This document shows, one piece after another, positions 24,179-39,100 of a DNA stretch of 64,000 nt. The stretch comes from Hedera helix. Taxonomy: Eukaryota > Streptophyta > Magnoliopsida > Apiales > Araliaceae. The notes under the pieces are model-generated. The model had not been told where the DNA came from, searched no databases, and saw only the letters and a program-made list of their open reading frames with translations. Position 1 is the first letter of the stretch; each line of letters starts with the position of its first letter. Made by a program: the position numbers and the translations under genes. The stretch spans positions 67,001 through 131,000 of the forward strand of contig OX359264.1 in NCBI GenBank assembly GCA_947179155.2. Direction: 5' to 3'.

Positions 24179-27100
24179 GAAATATTATTAAAAACAATAG
24201 GAAGCATAAGGCAGCTAAAAGAGACCCGAATAGTCAAGAATTCAATTTTTTAATAAGGGATCAACTAATGGATAAGAGCTTAAGCATACCTGGCAACTCC
24301 AATGAATAACTAAGACAATCATAGAGCAAGTCAAGGAAAAACAATTGTCTTCAGTAAACCCCAGAAAAAGAACAAAAGTCAGTGGTTATGATTATCACTA
24401 CTGGCTGAAGGATACAACTGAGAAAAAGATGAAGCCGATGTGGGACCAGCTATGCTGTTCCATGGCAATATCAAAACCCATGTATATAAATCTGTAGGGC
24501 AACCGAACAAATGAAAATAGGAGGTTAAAGTTATAAAAGCAATAAAGATACTGAACAAAGAATATGGCAAAAAGAAAAAGTTTCCCTACACAAATGTTTC
24601 GGCCAATGATGATATCAGGTGGAAAAATGCAGATACAAATCTCTGAGAATTGTCGGACAAGTTTGAGAATGTATAATGCTTCATTACCTAAAACAAAACA
24701 TCATTTATGTTTCCATCACAGGAACATATAAAAGGTGACTTCATGCAGAAAAACCATCTGTGCTCACTTACAATTCCAGTAAACAATATTGATACAATAC
24801 CAGACAGGCCAAGTCCTTCTGCTAGCATGTACCTGAAATGAAGAATGCACAACTTAAAACATATACAGAGTGTCAAGACTCAAGAGACGCTATAAATTTC
24901 ACAAAATTAAATAGCATGAACAAGGAGTTGCTTACGAGAAATAAGGGAAAAGAACAAAAAGACAGCACTCCAAGTTCTGAAGACTGAGCAGGATTAAAAG
25001 AAAGATTATCATTATGAAATCCAAAAGTAAATGAAAATTAAAATATGAATAGATAATAAAAACATTAACAGAACTCACTTGTCAATGTCCAAACCTGCAT
25101 ACTTAAAAAGGTTTGGGGGTTAAAGATTCACAGAACATTCTAAAAACAATATATTAAAAGTTACATGTTAGGTTGATGTTCAAATATAACAATCAATTCA
25201 AAAGGATATCAAAGCAGACGTAAATCCAACTCCAACACCTATCAAGAAAGATGTAACGCAATGTTAGTGAGCAGAACAATGAACTAAAAAGAACAGAGAA
25301 TTGAAAAGAAAAAAGAACTGCAACCGCAGACAGAAGAATAGCAACAAAGAGAAATCAATAGCAATAAATATCTGCCAGCCTATACAACTTTAACTTATAT
25401 GAAGGGTACCATAGTACACACATCAGGATTGAACTTTTTAGTCAAACAGCTATTATAACTATATGGCATATGCCAGTTTGATGTACTTCATTTTTATTTT
25501 ATTTTTTTGATAAAAGAAAAGGAGAGAGAAAAAATTATGAAGTATGCGCCAGATATAAAGTCCTCCCGAAAAAAACCAAAAGAAAGCAAAGAAGATGAGC
25601 GAAAAAACATCTGGCCATTGGTGAAGGTCCCTATGAATCTCTGGAAAAGAAAATCCTCAAAAAGCTCCCAATTCATGAGTCCAATGAAGGGGGAACAAAT
25701 TTGAAAAAACAGACACTACCCCAAAGTAAATTGAGATTCATTTTCCGACCACAAAATATCCTAGCATTCCTCATGATTCCAATTCCTCACAAAATGGCAC
25801 AAAACAACACATTTCAAAAGAATCCTCCTATCCTTCCCAAAGCCAAAACCGAATCAGCATAGTACAAGGACAAATCAAACATTCACCCAACACACCAAAC
25901 AAAAATCACACAGCCGACCCCATACTTGATGACAAAAAATTACTTTTAAGGGGGGAAAACACTTAAATCGTTAAGCCATTGCCATTATACAGTTAATAAA
26001 CATATGAGAATGTATTAGGATCAACCCTAGATCCCAATTTTATTTCAATCCAGATATAGTAATAATCTCAACTAGTGATCAAAGTTAGCTTATGAAAATG
26101 GAGCTAAGACAGAATTAGAGAGAGTTTAGGCAGAAATTTAGCGAGAAAATAATATGAACTTGGGAAAGAAGAGAAGAGAGATTGGATAGATAAAGGACCA
26201 AGCCATTTCTCTCATTTAAATTCAAATTAGAATGGAATTCATGAGTCACACTATTTATACATCTCAATGAGTGAATGCTAAGGTTCCACTATCATGCACT
26301 AGACTAACATACTCCTAAAATAACCAACTCCTGCACATGACACCTACTAATTTGATAAACCTCTTATCAACTTCAGCACTTACTATTCCTTTCACCAAGG
26401 CCCGCTCTTCTTCCATCTAATTGATATGTAGCCTGCAGCTGTATTTCCTTGTCCCTTCTTGAAGCTAATGATGTAGTCATAACAAAGCAATTTACTCGAA
26501 CATCTTTACTGCAAGCACGACACCACTATTTGTTTTAAAAAATATTAAGTATTGATGATCATACCGGATTGAAATTGCGTCAACCATTGGTAGACTTCAG
26601 GGAGTCTCTTAGGAGTGTCCAACTTCTTATCACATTCAGCAAGATCAAAATTAGCACAAAAAACTTGGAGATTCTTTCAAACCCCCAAACATCCTTAACA
26701 CTGAAACCATTGGGGTATCTTGTCAAAATAAAGAATACAACTCTCGATTTCGAGTGGAGGAATTCATCTTATAGATTCTCAACTACCTTTCTGTGCTTGG
26801 ATCCCTTCTGCTGGTAGTAAACTCTAGGTCAATGGTCGCCACATCAAAAAGATCTTTAATGACTCCTCCAAGGAATGCAAGTTCTCCAATTTAGATTTGG
26901 TGAAACCAAATATTAGCCTAGCAAACCACATATTGGTACTTGTGTTCCCAAACATAAACTCTAAAGTTAATGAAATTTTTTATTGTTTTACCAATAATTG
27001 CACAAATATTAATATTCTAACTTAGTATTGAATGTTCAAACATCATATTCATACTAAATTTTATCTATACAATAATCAACTTGTTGATTAAACTAAAAAT

Positions 27101-30100
27101 ATTAAACTAAAAATCTTTTGTAGACTAGGTTATTGCATTTATCATCTAAAAGAAACCCAAAGTATAATAACTCATATATTTCCCTATTTAGAATGAAAAA
27201 GACAACCTAAAACTAGAGTAGGTTATAGTTACAAAAACAAATACAATGAAGAAATTAACAATGGAAGTAAAGAGTGAACATCAGACTAAAAAAAATTGAG
27301 CTTTTTCTGTTAGCTTTTGAATTTTGTAAGATCTTAGCTCAAACAGATTAAAATAACTAGAATGATTTAGTGATGTGCTGCAAAATGAATATGGTCAAGC
27401 AATAGACCATGAATGCAAACTAATATTTACTGTGTACGTGAGGAATTTCTACATTTTCGAGTTCAGCTTGCAGATTTGATGAATTTCCACAGAAATTGAG
27501 ATTGACAACTTTATTTGGCAGTCAATGGCTGACTAGGCTAATCAATGGATTGTCATACTGATTTAGGACAGAATTGGAAATCTGGAAATTATTTCTAGAA
27601 TTCGAAAACAGTGGGGGGAGGGGGGGGGGGGGGGAATTGATCCAAACTTATGGAACTCGATTCAACTGATGAATTGAAGCATTAAACAGTGTCATATAAG
27701 GAACACAAGAGTGGTTGTAGATATCTTTCTATCCAATCCTTCCCTTGTATTTTTCAATCTCAACCACGTGAATGATGTTTTAATCAAAAACGAATGATTG
27801 GGCTATGTGAATATGATATAAGCAAGTGCGACAACAGTGGATTCACCTGAAACAAGTACCTGCATGCTAACCTCACTTACAGGCTTATGCAGAAACAGGA
27901 CACCAAGAGCAGTTGATTTGCTAGCTTTTTTTCTTCTGATTTGTTGTGTTTATTTTTTGGCTGTTTGAAGTTGATTTAGACCAAGTTTGATGACTATGAG
28001 AAGATATTGTAGAAGAGAAACAATTGGATGAGAGAACGGATTAGATGAGAGAAGAAAAATTGAGGCTGAGATTGAGAAGAAAGTCATGAGGAAGATGTTG
28101 CCAGGCTTCGACTAAAGCTACCAACCATCTATCCTTAATTTGAGCCTTGAAACAGATCTAAATAGAAACACTAGGAGAAGACAAAATCAGAGAGATGAAG
28201 AAATGAATTAGGTAGAAAATAGGGTAGATGAAAGAGGAGAAGAATATAGGGAGCTAAGAGTCACTTTCAGATTCTCATTCATAAAAATAATAATAATAAT
28301 TACTTGACTCAAAGGCTGAAATATGAATACTAATAATCTTTATCAGGTGTGGAAGCAGCACAAGGCATTATTGATAGACTTTTGTGTTATGTAGAGACAG
28401 ATTATGGATCATAGCTCTCATTTATGCATTGTCTTGTTGCTGCATATAAGGTTCAGAGGTTTGGGAGAAAAGAAGGATGCTAAGAAGCTTTGAAAGTGCA
28501 CTATCATATCTATTTTTTGGGACATCTGAACTGACTATGGTGCTCATCAGCCATTTTGAGATGGTTATTTATCTTTCACTTTGTCACAAGCAGCGTTCTA
28601 AACGTTGCAAGGCAGACCTAGGTAGCGGAGGGGGCGCCTAGCGCCTTAGTTTCCTAGGGAGTGATTAGACGTTTTCCTAGGCAGACTAGATTTTTCCAAG
28701 TGAATGCCTACACATAGGCCCTTCTCTCTCTCTCTCTCTTGAATCTACCTTATTTCTTCCAAAATTTCCCTTCAATCTTCTTTCATTTAGAAAATTGACA
28801 AAAAAAACTTTTAATTATCCAGTCGCCTTTTATCTTGATTCTTGTGTTTTTCACGTCTTACGACGAAGATGATTGGTAGAGGTCATGCATCGGGGGGGCC
28901 TATATCTTCTTGATGAGCCTGCATTTGAAGTGTAAAAATCAGTTGTCTGATCCACTATTGCATCCCCTCTTCAAGCTCACTGTCGGTTAAGACATCCCTC
29001 TTTATCTAACCTGCTCACTGTCGGTTAAGACATCCCTCTTTATCTAACCTGAAGAAGTTGATGCCCAGCTTTCATTCCTCGTATAGTTTAGAGTGTGAGT
29101 CGTGAATTTGGGAAGTATCATCGGGTGAGACTTCATAGTTCAAAGTATTGGATGTTACGCTGAAACATCGGAGTATCGATTAGGTATCAATCAGTGTCAA
29201 ATCGCAACATTAACACAAATTGCAAAATTAAAAATTATTCATGTAAAGGGTAATTTTTGGCAAAATTTCAACAACTCAACATAATGTACTGGTTTCAAAC
29301 CAAATAAAGGAAAAACCACAGTGCAAAGGGGGGAAACAAACACCACCAAAATAATAAAATTGAATATGTTGAAACCTATAAAAAATAGACGACAAAAGAG
29401 AATGAAGTTTCTCTAAAAATTATACCTCTGTAGTACTTAATTCAGTATACCTTAAAAAATGCTATAATATTATACTTCAAATATGCTTAATTAAATTAAT
29501 TTTTACTTAAACTATATCAATATAGCACATAGTTAAGTATAACTTCAAAAAACATACATAATATATAGTTGGTTAAGCTAAATTGTACTTAAATCATAAT
29601 TAAATTGTACTTATATAGCACCTAGTTAAGAACAACTTGAAAAATAATGCACTTAAATATATTTAATTAAGTTGAACTTAAATTATATCGATCATGTGAG
29701 CTTTCAACCATTTGAGCTAAGACAACATCAATATCAACTTTATTCAAATGTAAAATTGATTACATATCTGCGAGATGTCTATTTTATCATTTGAACAATG
29801 TTATATACACAATGTTATATGCACTAGATAATGTTTTTAGTAAACTTAATTGATTATCTTGTTTTTATTATTTAGAATTTTTTTCATAATTTTTTTACTT
29901 TTTTTTAAACTCCTAACTAGTTAACGGTGCATATCGCTCGAAACCGATACCGAGTCAAAAAATGACCTTTCGAATCATAGGCCGTTGCCACTACCGCTAC
30001 TTTGAACCATGGGTGACTTACCCATCCAAAGTCGATAAACAGTCTGCAAACCCATTAAATTTAGTTCATTATGATGTTTGGGGTCTTATCACGTAACCTC

Positions 30101-33100
30101 TCAATTAGGATTTAAAATATTTTGTTACTTTTATGGATGATTATTCGAAAGTTACTTGGCTTTATCTAATGAAAAATTGTTCTAAATTATTCTCTATTTT
30201 CACAAATTTTGTTCGTGAAGTTACCATTCAATTTGGTATTCCAATTCGTGTTTTAAGAAGTGACAATGTATACTTTTCTTCTCTATTTATTACATTTATG
30301 GCACATGGCATGGTTCATCAATCCTCTTGCGCAGATACACCACAACAAAATGGTGTCGTTGAATGAAAAAATCGACATCTTATGGAAGTTGCCCGTGCAT
30401 TGTTTTTTGAGATGCATGTTCCAAAGGATTTCTGGGCAAATGCGATTCTTATAGTATGTTATTTAATTAATCGAATGCCTTCATCTATTTTAAATGGGAA
30501 TATACCTCATTTAGTTCTTTTTCTGGCTCCTTTACTATTTTTATTATCACAAAAGATATTTGGATGTGTTTTTTTCATTCGAGATCACGGGCAGTATTTT
30601 GTTAGTGAGGATGTCACTTTCTTTGAGACCACGTCTTTTATCTTTTGGTCAAAGTCACGTACAGATTTAGATGAAGACATCCATAATGTCATCCAGCATG
30701 TTCCACCTCTCATATCTTTATCTTGTCCTACCCAATGCGTTTGATATGTATATTCTTGACGACCTCGAACAAATATAGTCCCTCCCGCCCCGCCGATTGA
30801 TGCTACCATCAATTCCATCTTCATTGGAAAATTATGGGATGCCTTATGAGGAATCTGACTTAGATAAGCATGTTGCCCCTCGAAAAGGTAAGCGCAATTG
30901 CATCCAACATCCTATTTCAACTTTGTTGTCCTATTATGGCTTATCTTCTTCCTATCTTACTTGTTTATCTACTATTTCATCTCATTCTTCCCTAAGACTA
31001 TCTCAGAAGCATTATCTTATCTCGAATGGAAGGCGGCATTGGTGGAAAAAATTATGACTTTAGAGAAAAATGGTACTTAAGATTTAGTTGTGCTACCTCC
31101 CAACACATTTGTAGTTGGATGCAAATACGTTTACATAGTCAAAGTGAATCCTGATGAATCTCTTGCTTGCTTAAAAGCTAGACCAGTTACCAAAGGATTA
31201 TGCTCAGATTTATGTTGTTGATTATTCCCAAATATTCTCTCTTGTTGCAAAAATGGTTTCGTGCATCAGTTCATTTCACTGGCAACTTCTTATCATTGGC
31301 CCTTACATCAATTAGATGTTAAAAATGCATTTTTGCAAAGTGATTTACACGAGGTTGTGTACATGAAACAACCTCCAGGGTGAATTGCTCAAGGAGAATC
31401 TAGTTTGGGATGTAAGCTAAAGAAATCTTTGCATGGAGTGAAACAGTCTCCATTGGCATGATTTGGCAGATTTACAGAGGTGGTTCTTGATTTTGGTTTA
31501 TCAAGGTGTGCTCGTGATCATTTGATGTTTCATCGAGAGACTTTTGCAAGGTGAATATTACTGGTTATGCATATATATGATATTGTATTACAAGGGATGA
31601 CAAAGAATGTATTCGTGCCTTAAAGTCCTTGATGTAAAAGTTTGACATTAAGGATTTGAGAAAGTTGTGATATTTTTTAGGGATTGAAGTGACTCAATCA
31701 AGCGGGTGTATATGCTTGTCTCAAAGAAAATATATTTTAGATCATTTGCAAGAGACTGGCTTAGTAGGATGTAAACTAGTTGACACACCCATGTATGCTA
31801 GTTATAATTTAACAACAGATGGAGGAGACCTCTTGGAAAATCCAGAAAGGTATTGTGGGAAAACTTAACTACCTTACGGTCACAAGACGAGACATTGTCT
31901 TCCCTGTCAACATGGTACGTCAGTTTTTATCCTCTCAAGAGTACATTATGAGGAAATTAAAGTATCTCAAGAGTGCTCCAAGGCGTGGATTGGTATTTCA
32001 TTATAATGGACATAATAGAGTAGAAGGATTCTGATATGCAAATTGGGTAGAGGCTCCATCATATAAGAGGTCTACTATAGGGTATTGCTTATTTGTTGGA
32101 AGAGTAAGAAGTAAAATATTGTGTTGTGTCTAGGTTAGTCTAGTGCGGAATTAGAATATTGAACAATGGCTCATGTTTCGTTTCATGTTGATTAATTTGG
32201 ATGAAGCATTTGTTAACCGAACTAGAATTCAACAAGTTGGTACCTATGCAACTTTTGTGTGATGATAAGGCAGCTCTTCACTTTACTTTTAGTCTAAAAG
32301 GACTAAACACAAAGAAGTTGATTGCAATTTGTTCATAAAAAGATTCAAGGAATTATATCAAGAAGTCATGTTAATACTGGAAAACAACTTGCTGATGTGT
32401 TTGCCAAAGCCTTAGGAGCTACTAGAATTACATATATTTGTAACATGCTGGGCATGAGTTATATAAATGTCAGTTTAAGGGGGAGAATTATTAGATATTC
32501 TAGAGAATTCTAGGATATTATTCTAAAAGTATGATTTGGGGATAGCATGATTAGGGGGATTGCATAACTAATAAATGACTAATTTACTTTTCAAATGAAC
32601 TGCAGCCCTATATGATACATAAACAATAAGCACCTTCTCTTCTTTCTCTCCACAATTTTTAAGCAGATTATTAGTAGGATTTTATTTCCCTATTTATTCA
32701 AATTATCTAGTCCCAAGAATTAGGGTTTCTTATTTTCCTATACAAGCTCATGGAACCCGACATTATACATTACATTTAGATTGATTATCATAATAGTATA
32801 TTTTAAAGCTTTATTACTATGGAGAAATTGAGAAAAGAAGATGTTTTCTATTATATATCTTATAATATATAATACAGAGCCTTTATATAGGCTTAGAATT
32901 GCAGTAAATTTAGAAAGTAAATCAATCATCCCTTAATCATGCAATCCCCAAATCATACTATTAAAATAATATCCTAGAATATCTACCAACATTCCCCCTC
33001 AAGCTGAAAGTCTTATATTATGACTTACAGATTGTTTACAAAACATAATCCTAAAACTAAAAAGATTTAAACCAAACTTAAAGGAAAATATATTATCTTC

Positions 33101-36100
33101 AATACTCCCCCTCAAATTAAGGCCCTATTCAATTTGCATGAATAAAATAAAACGCAAGAAAAAAGAAAATGATATGTATGTCCAAAGTTGATTATCACCC
33201 TCAATACACTTCACATCCACTTTCCAAGGCTATTATGTGCAAGTAATAATAGAGAACGCTTATCTCCAACAAAAAAGATGGACTCCTTGCCTTCCTCAAT
33301 AACAGAGGACTCTTAATTAAGCCTCCCAACAAATCGAGGGACACGTCTTCCTCAAACCTCTGCCCCATGAAAATCCTTGCTTTTTAATCAACCCACCACC
33401 AGCTATGCGCCGGCAGTGGCAAAAGACCTTATGATTTGATTGACAAGATCAACCTATCTCTAATACCATGTGGAGAAATAAGGGGAAGATGTTTTCTATT
33501 ATATATCTTATAATGTACAATAGATAGCCTTTATATAAGCTTAAAACTATAGTACATTTGAAAAGTAAATCAATCATCCATTAATTATGCAATCTCCTTC
33601 TAATCATGCAACCTCCCTAATCATACAATCCCCCAAATCATACTATTAGAATAATATCTTAAATCCTCTAGAATATCTAATAACAATACTTTATTATGTT
33701 TCTTCTTATTTCTTTTCCAATTCTTCTCAATTTCTGATGAGTGAGTTTTATACCTATGAATTGGGTATTTTTAGGCTTATTATTTTGTTATCTTCAAGTA
33801 TTTTAAGTACTTTTTGCTTGTTTTTATGTTTATTTTGTAAAAAAAGGCAAAGGGCAAAATGGACATTTCAGGCTCGAGTGGCAATTTTTTAATATTTTGA
33901 CTCGGTGGTGCGCCGGGGCACACGGTTCTAGTGTAAGTTGGGGCCAGTTAGTGTGTTGTGCAGAGTTTGTTTTCAAGTTGGTTTCTTTTGTTGGTAAAGC
34001 CTAGCCATTCAAGGAGGATATAAATAGGAGACTTAAGAGTTTTTCAAGGGATATAATGTATCAAGGATTGGAGATCAAACGTGAAGGCTAGAGCATTCAA
34101 GAGAGCAGCACAAGAAGTTCAAAGAAGGAGTTAGAGAGAGACTTGATATTCATAACAGTGTCTTCTTTTCTCTTTGTTTCTTTTATCATTGATACTTCAA
34201 GATGTTGTTTAACTTGATGATTTTGGTTTTTAAATATAATATGATGAACTAATTTTCTATTTAAGATTACAATGGAACATTTTGCTTACCAATAATTAAT
34301 TCACTCCTATTTTCAATTGATTGATCTTATTTAGGTTGTTTATCATATCTTGTGCTTAATTAATAATTGTGTGACCAACAATTAACTTGATATCTTAGAT
34401 GGAATTAAAAGATGAAATTTAAGAATAGGTCTAGATATGATAAATGTGAATTTGTTGATTCTTTTTAAGAAGAGTAGCATAACAGTGTAGGATGAAAATA
34501 CCTATATGCCACATGTAACTTATTTGAGAGTGTGTTTGTAACGAGTCTATATCAAGTTGTCTTGCATAGTAATATAGTATTATAATTGGAATAAATCTTT
34601 TTATTAATCATTGAAAAAAGGTTAATAAATAGTTAGACATTCTCAGTTAACAACTTGTTTGATTAATTAATTGAAAATAAGATGAAGAGATTTCTGTGAT
34701 GCATTAGGGAAATTGTAGTATTAAGTTATTATTATCTAGTAATCAATTCTTGTTAGCAAGTTTTAATTTTAAATTTAGTTTAATAATTTTCTTAATAAAA
34801 TTTTGATTGTTTAAATAAAATTTGATCGACATAAAATTAGTTCTTGAAATATTATTAGTATTAGTTTTCTGTGCGTTTGACATCTTATTTATCACTATAT
34901 TACTTGTTGATTACGTATACTTGGATGTTAATTGTCAATATATAAATCGGACAACAATTTCTTCCTCGCCTTTAAACTCTAATTCTAAACTAAACCCATC
35001 AAATTTCTTCTTTTATCCATAAAAAAAAATGGCATGACATCATACTTAGATATGCTTACACTAGCATATATGTTATCTTAAGATTTATTATCCTACAAGA
35101 ACTTTAACTAACAAATCACATGGTACATAACATTCTTAGAGAATATTACTAACAAATTCCAATTCTAGCCTTAGCTTGACATAGATGATGGAGAACATGC
35201 AAGAAGTTCCAATACCAAGATTGCCTTATGTCTTATATGGGATTAAGAAGAGATCCCAAGCTAAAAGCAAATAACTTTACTCGGAAATAATAATCAGCTT
35301 TGTTTGTAAGCACAAAATTCTACTCAAACAATAATCTACCTCCTCTTCTACTTAATTAGTTTTCTAAGCTTAACATTACCATGGAGATCTTAAATTTCTC
35401 TCTTTTATCTCTGCATATCTATACTACTATTCCCGTCTACAAATGTTAACCTACCAACCCTTGGTCCCTGAAAGAGCTGGAACACTATTACCAGGTACTT
35501 TCAGAGCCCAAAGGACAGCCCTTAAACATCCCTCTTTTTATACTTTACCAAACTTTATGCTGTTACCCACCCACCATCTACCCTTTGAAACCGAAGTTCT
35601 ATTTTATACCTTCAAAGTTTGGTCGTAGAATTCAATGTTGCCACCAACACTAATTCTTTCCTGCTGGCCAATATCAATTTCGGTGTCAACAATTTGGGAT
35701 ACTCTTTCTGAATCGTCCTAAATCATTGCTCAAAATGCTGACTTTGGTGGCGGAGGAAGTGGTAGCAATGAATATAAGGGGGTATACAAGTTTGAAAGAA
35801 GTAATCTGTTTAGGAGAATGACTCGTATAAGGTTTTGGAAATGTCCATATAACCTTACCACCAATAAGAAAATAAAAAATAAGAGGACAAAATAATCTCC
35901 ATCAACCTCACACACAAAATTTTCTAAAGCAAAATGTTACTGTCACTTGCCTTTCATCAGAAATAGAAATCAAGCTATGATGCCGATCAAAAAAAATACC
36001 AAGCTATGATATTTCCTTGCACAATAAAAAATAAAACAGCTCATATTTTACAGAAAAATCAGCATGTAAGATTAACCTGATGACATTGAGCCAACAAATG

Positions 36101-39100
36101 TCTCAAGAAATCTGACAATGACCATGAAGAAATTCTGCCCAGATGTTGCATGGCTCTTTACCAACGACATAGTCCTGCATAAAATAATACACTGCTTGAA
36201 TCAGATCTAATCTCCAATCATAGTCAACTGTTAAGGATGAGTGCACGATGACTAACCTGTACAGGGAAATTGCCATCTTCAAATTGTGAGACACACAGAA
36301 TTCACCCAGTAAACATTTTCCATCTTAAAGCAAAACATTTTCCAACATGAATAATGGATATATTATAAGTGAAGAAATAATCTTACTGCATCATTTAAAA
36401 CGGATTCTCCAAAGACCAAAGCATACAGATTTGTGTCTGTGCCAAGCTCCTACATTTTGCGATATCAAGTAAACATCACTTTTGATTATAACAAAAATGC
36501 AATGTATTCAGAAAAAAATTAGCATGCACAGTACGTCGAGTAAAAACTCGAGTTGATATACATTCCAGAGAAATGAGAGTCAAATTTTAATGTAATGTAA
36601 TATGACATAAACTATGTTACATGGACTATTCTAAAATCCAGAAGCGGTATAGGTGTGGGTGTTAGATACGGCAGTTTGGTGGAAAATGAACCAAAATGTT
36701 CTAAAAATAGGCATGTCCGTGTCGTGTACTTTTAAGGATGCTTCTAGGGTTTCCTAGTCCATGTAACATAGAACATAAATATTAACCATCACATGCCCAG
36801 TAAAATGACATGACCAATGACAAAATTGTACCCCATAAATGTCAAATATTTCAATTGCATATTATTAAAGAACCCCAGCTGACTTTGAACGTACGAGTGT
36901 ACGACTGGTTAACAACTTGGATTAAGGTATTGTAGTTCTAAAAAAATAAATCAGAATGATGTGATAAATCAAAATAGTAAGAAAAGAGAATAAAGAGATC
37001 AATGATTTGAAGAGCGATAGTCCCACCAAATGGATTCTTAAGCGATAAACAAGTACTAAATGTGCATGTAAAGGCCAAGAAAGACCATTAGTGTTAACTT
37101 GACTTGTACCATTTACAGTGTCAAGGTTCAAGCTAGCATCAACTCTAAAAGCTTCAACTTTTTCAGTAAGCTTCACCCACTTTCAGTCGGCCCGCTTTTG
37201 CAATATCGGTCTCGTTTTTAATGGATAACAATAGTCTGAAAATCTTCCCACCAAGCACCAGTCCAAATGGGCCAAAAACTCTTTTGCATATTCCTGATCC
37301 AACTCAATGTTGATTCCGCTCCCAGTTAGGTCCAGTGCATTCCCGGTTGGCCTTGGATTGCACTTCACCTTGTCAACCTCAAGGGCTGCAAGTAACCTGT
37401 GTTTGATGAGAGTAATGTTGAAAGGAAAATGGACATAAATTTAAACACAATCATTCCATCACGGCCATAGTGTCCACACATGACCTGAGAAAACCTTCAT
37501 GATCATCATTAACATCCTTGCACAATAAGTGACGGAGTGGATCTCCTTCAACAACTTGAGAGGCCTTGTTGTCCTGAACTTCTACTCCCTCCACCTTCTT
37601 GTGTGAACTTCCACCTCCATCTCCTCTGTTTTCTCTTTCTTTATCTCATCATCATCCTAAGTCAAGTTAAAGCCAGTTGTTGATTGCTTCAATAACATGT
37701 TTAAAGGGTTTTTGCATTTTGCAATAGTTTCTTGGATTTCATACTCCCTTGGACCATTTCCAGAAAGGCTCCCATATTAGCCAGTTGTGTACCCCTTTGT
37801 TCCATGAACCTCAAGAGGTGGGGGTAATATCTACATCCTATGAAGAGGCACAGCTTCGTGCAAATCTGCAAAACATTATTGTCACCAACAGCCTTTTTTT
37901 CCAAGCTCCTATAGTCTAGAGGCAACAGCTTCTTGAACAATTCACCATCTCGGAATGGTTACTTGTTTTCTGAACTTTGTTATCACCAGCAACTTTTTTT
38001 TTAAGACTAAAAGTTCAAGGTCATTTTCATTCAGATAGCTAGGAAGCAGGGATACAGGTGTGCAACACAAGGATATCACAGTTCATCAAATCTTAAAATG
38101 GGAATTCAGATGCGGCAGGGATAAGGCACATATTTAATTATCACACACACATATATATATATTAGTAGTAGTATATTATATTATTAGTTTATAGTTTTTG
38201 ATAAAATATTTTCTTTTATACATTAATAGATTGATCATATATATAACATGTAATACATGAAAATGTTTGGTTACCGTGACTTTAAACATTTGCAGATGTA
38301 TCATTTTGCCTAATTAATAAAAATTTATAATCATTTAAGAAAATTTCATGCCCTAGTATTCCTCGAACTAGGATCAATGAGATAAATTTGAATGGCCATG
38401 AAGATAAAATGGTTTATTGTTTTTATTATGCTACTTCAATGATAAAATATCTAGGCTATGTTTGTTTATAAAAAACATACTTAAGATTGAACTATTTGTA
38501 TTAATTTAACGCTACTTCGGACTATTTTATCCCATGATGGGGGATTAAATAGTCTTATGAACTATTTTTTTTATCATTCCTAATGCTATTTATTTGGGAT
38601 TATATAATCTCATAAAAAAATTAAGATTAATAGTCCCCTTTATTTTAAGCTATTAAATGGCTTTATGGGATTAATAGTCCAACATTAAATGATTAATAAT
38701 CCCTCATCAAATGATTAAATAGTATAAAGTAGTATTAAATTAAGGTAAATAATCCAATCCAAATATGTTTTTTGCAAACAAACATAGCCTTAGTGAAAAA
38801 AATTAGAAGTGATTAGATGAGATGACATGGTTTATTATTTTTATTATCCTACTTTGATAATAAAGTACCTAGTGAAAATTGGAATTGATTTGACAAGAGT
38901 AGCATAATTCTTTTGTAAGATATTTGATACTTGATATGATGAACTTATTGAAACAAAAACTTGAAGTTTATGGTTATGCATGCGTCATTTTGTGTACTAG
39001 GATGCTCATAAGATGTTTAATCAGACATTTAATGTTTGATTTGTTTGTTTCATATTTATGAAATTTCTAAACATGTGTGATTAGAATAAAGATGAAAAAG

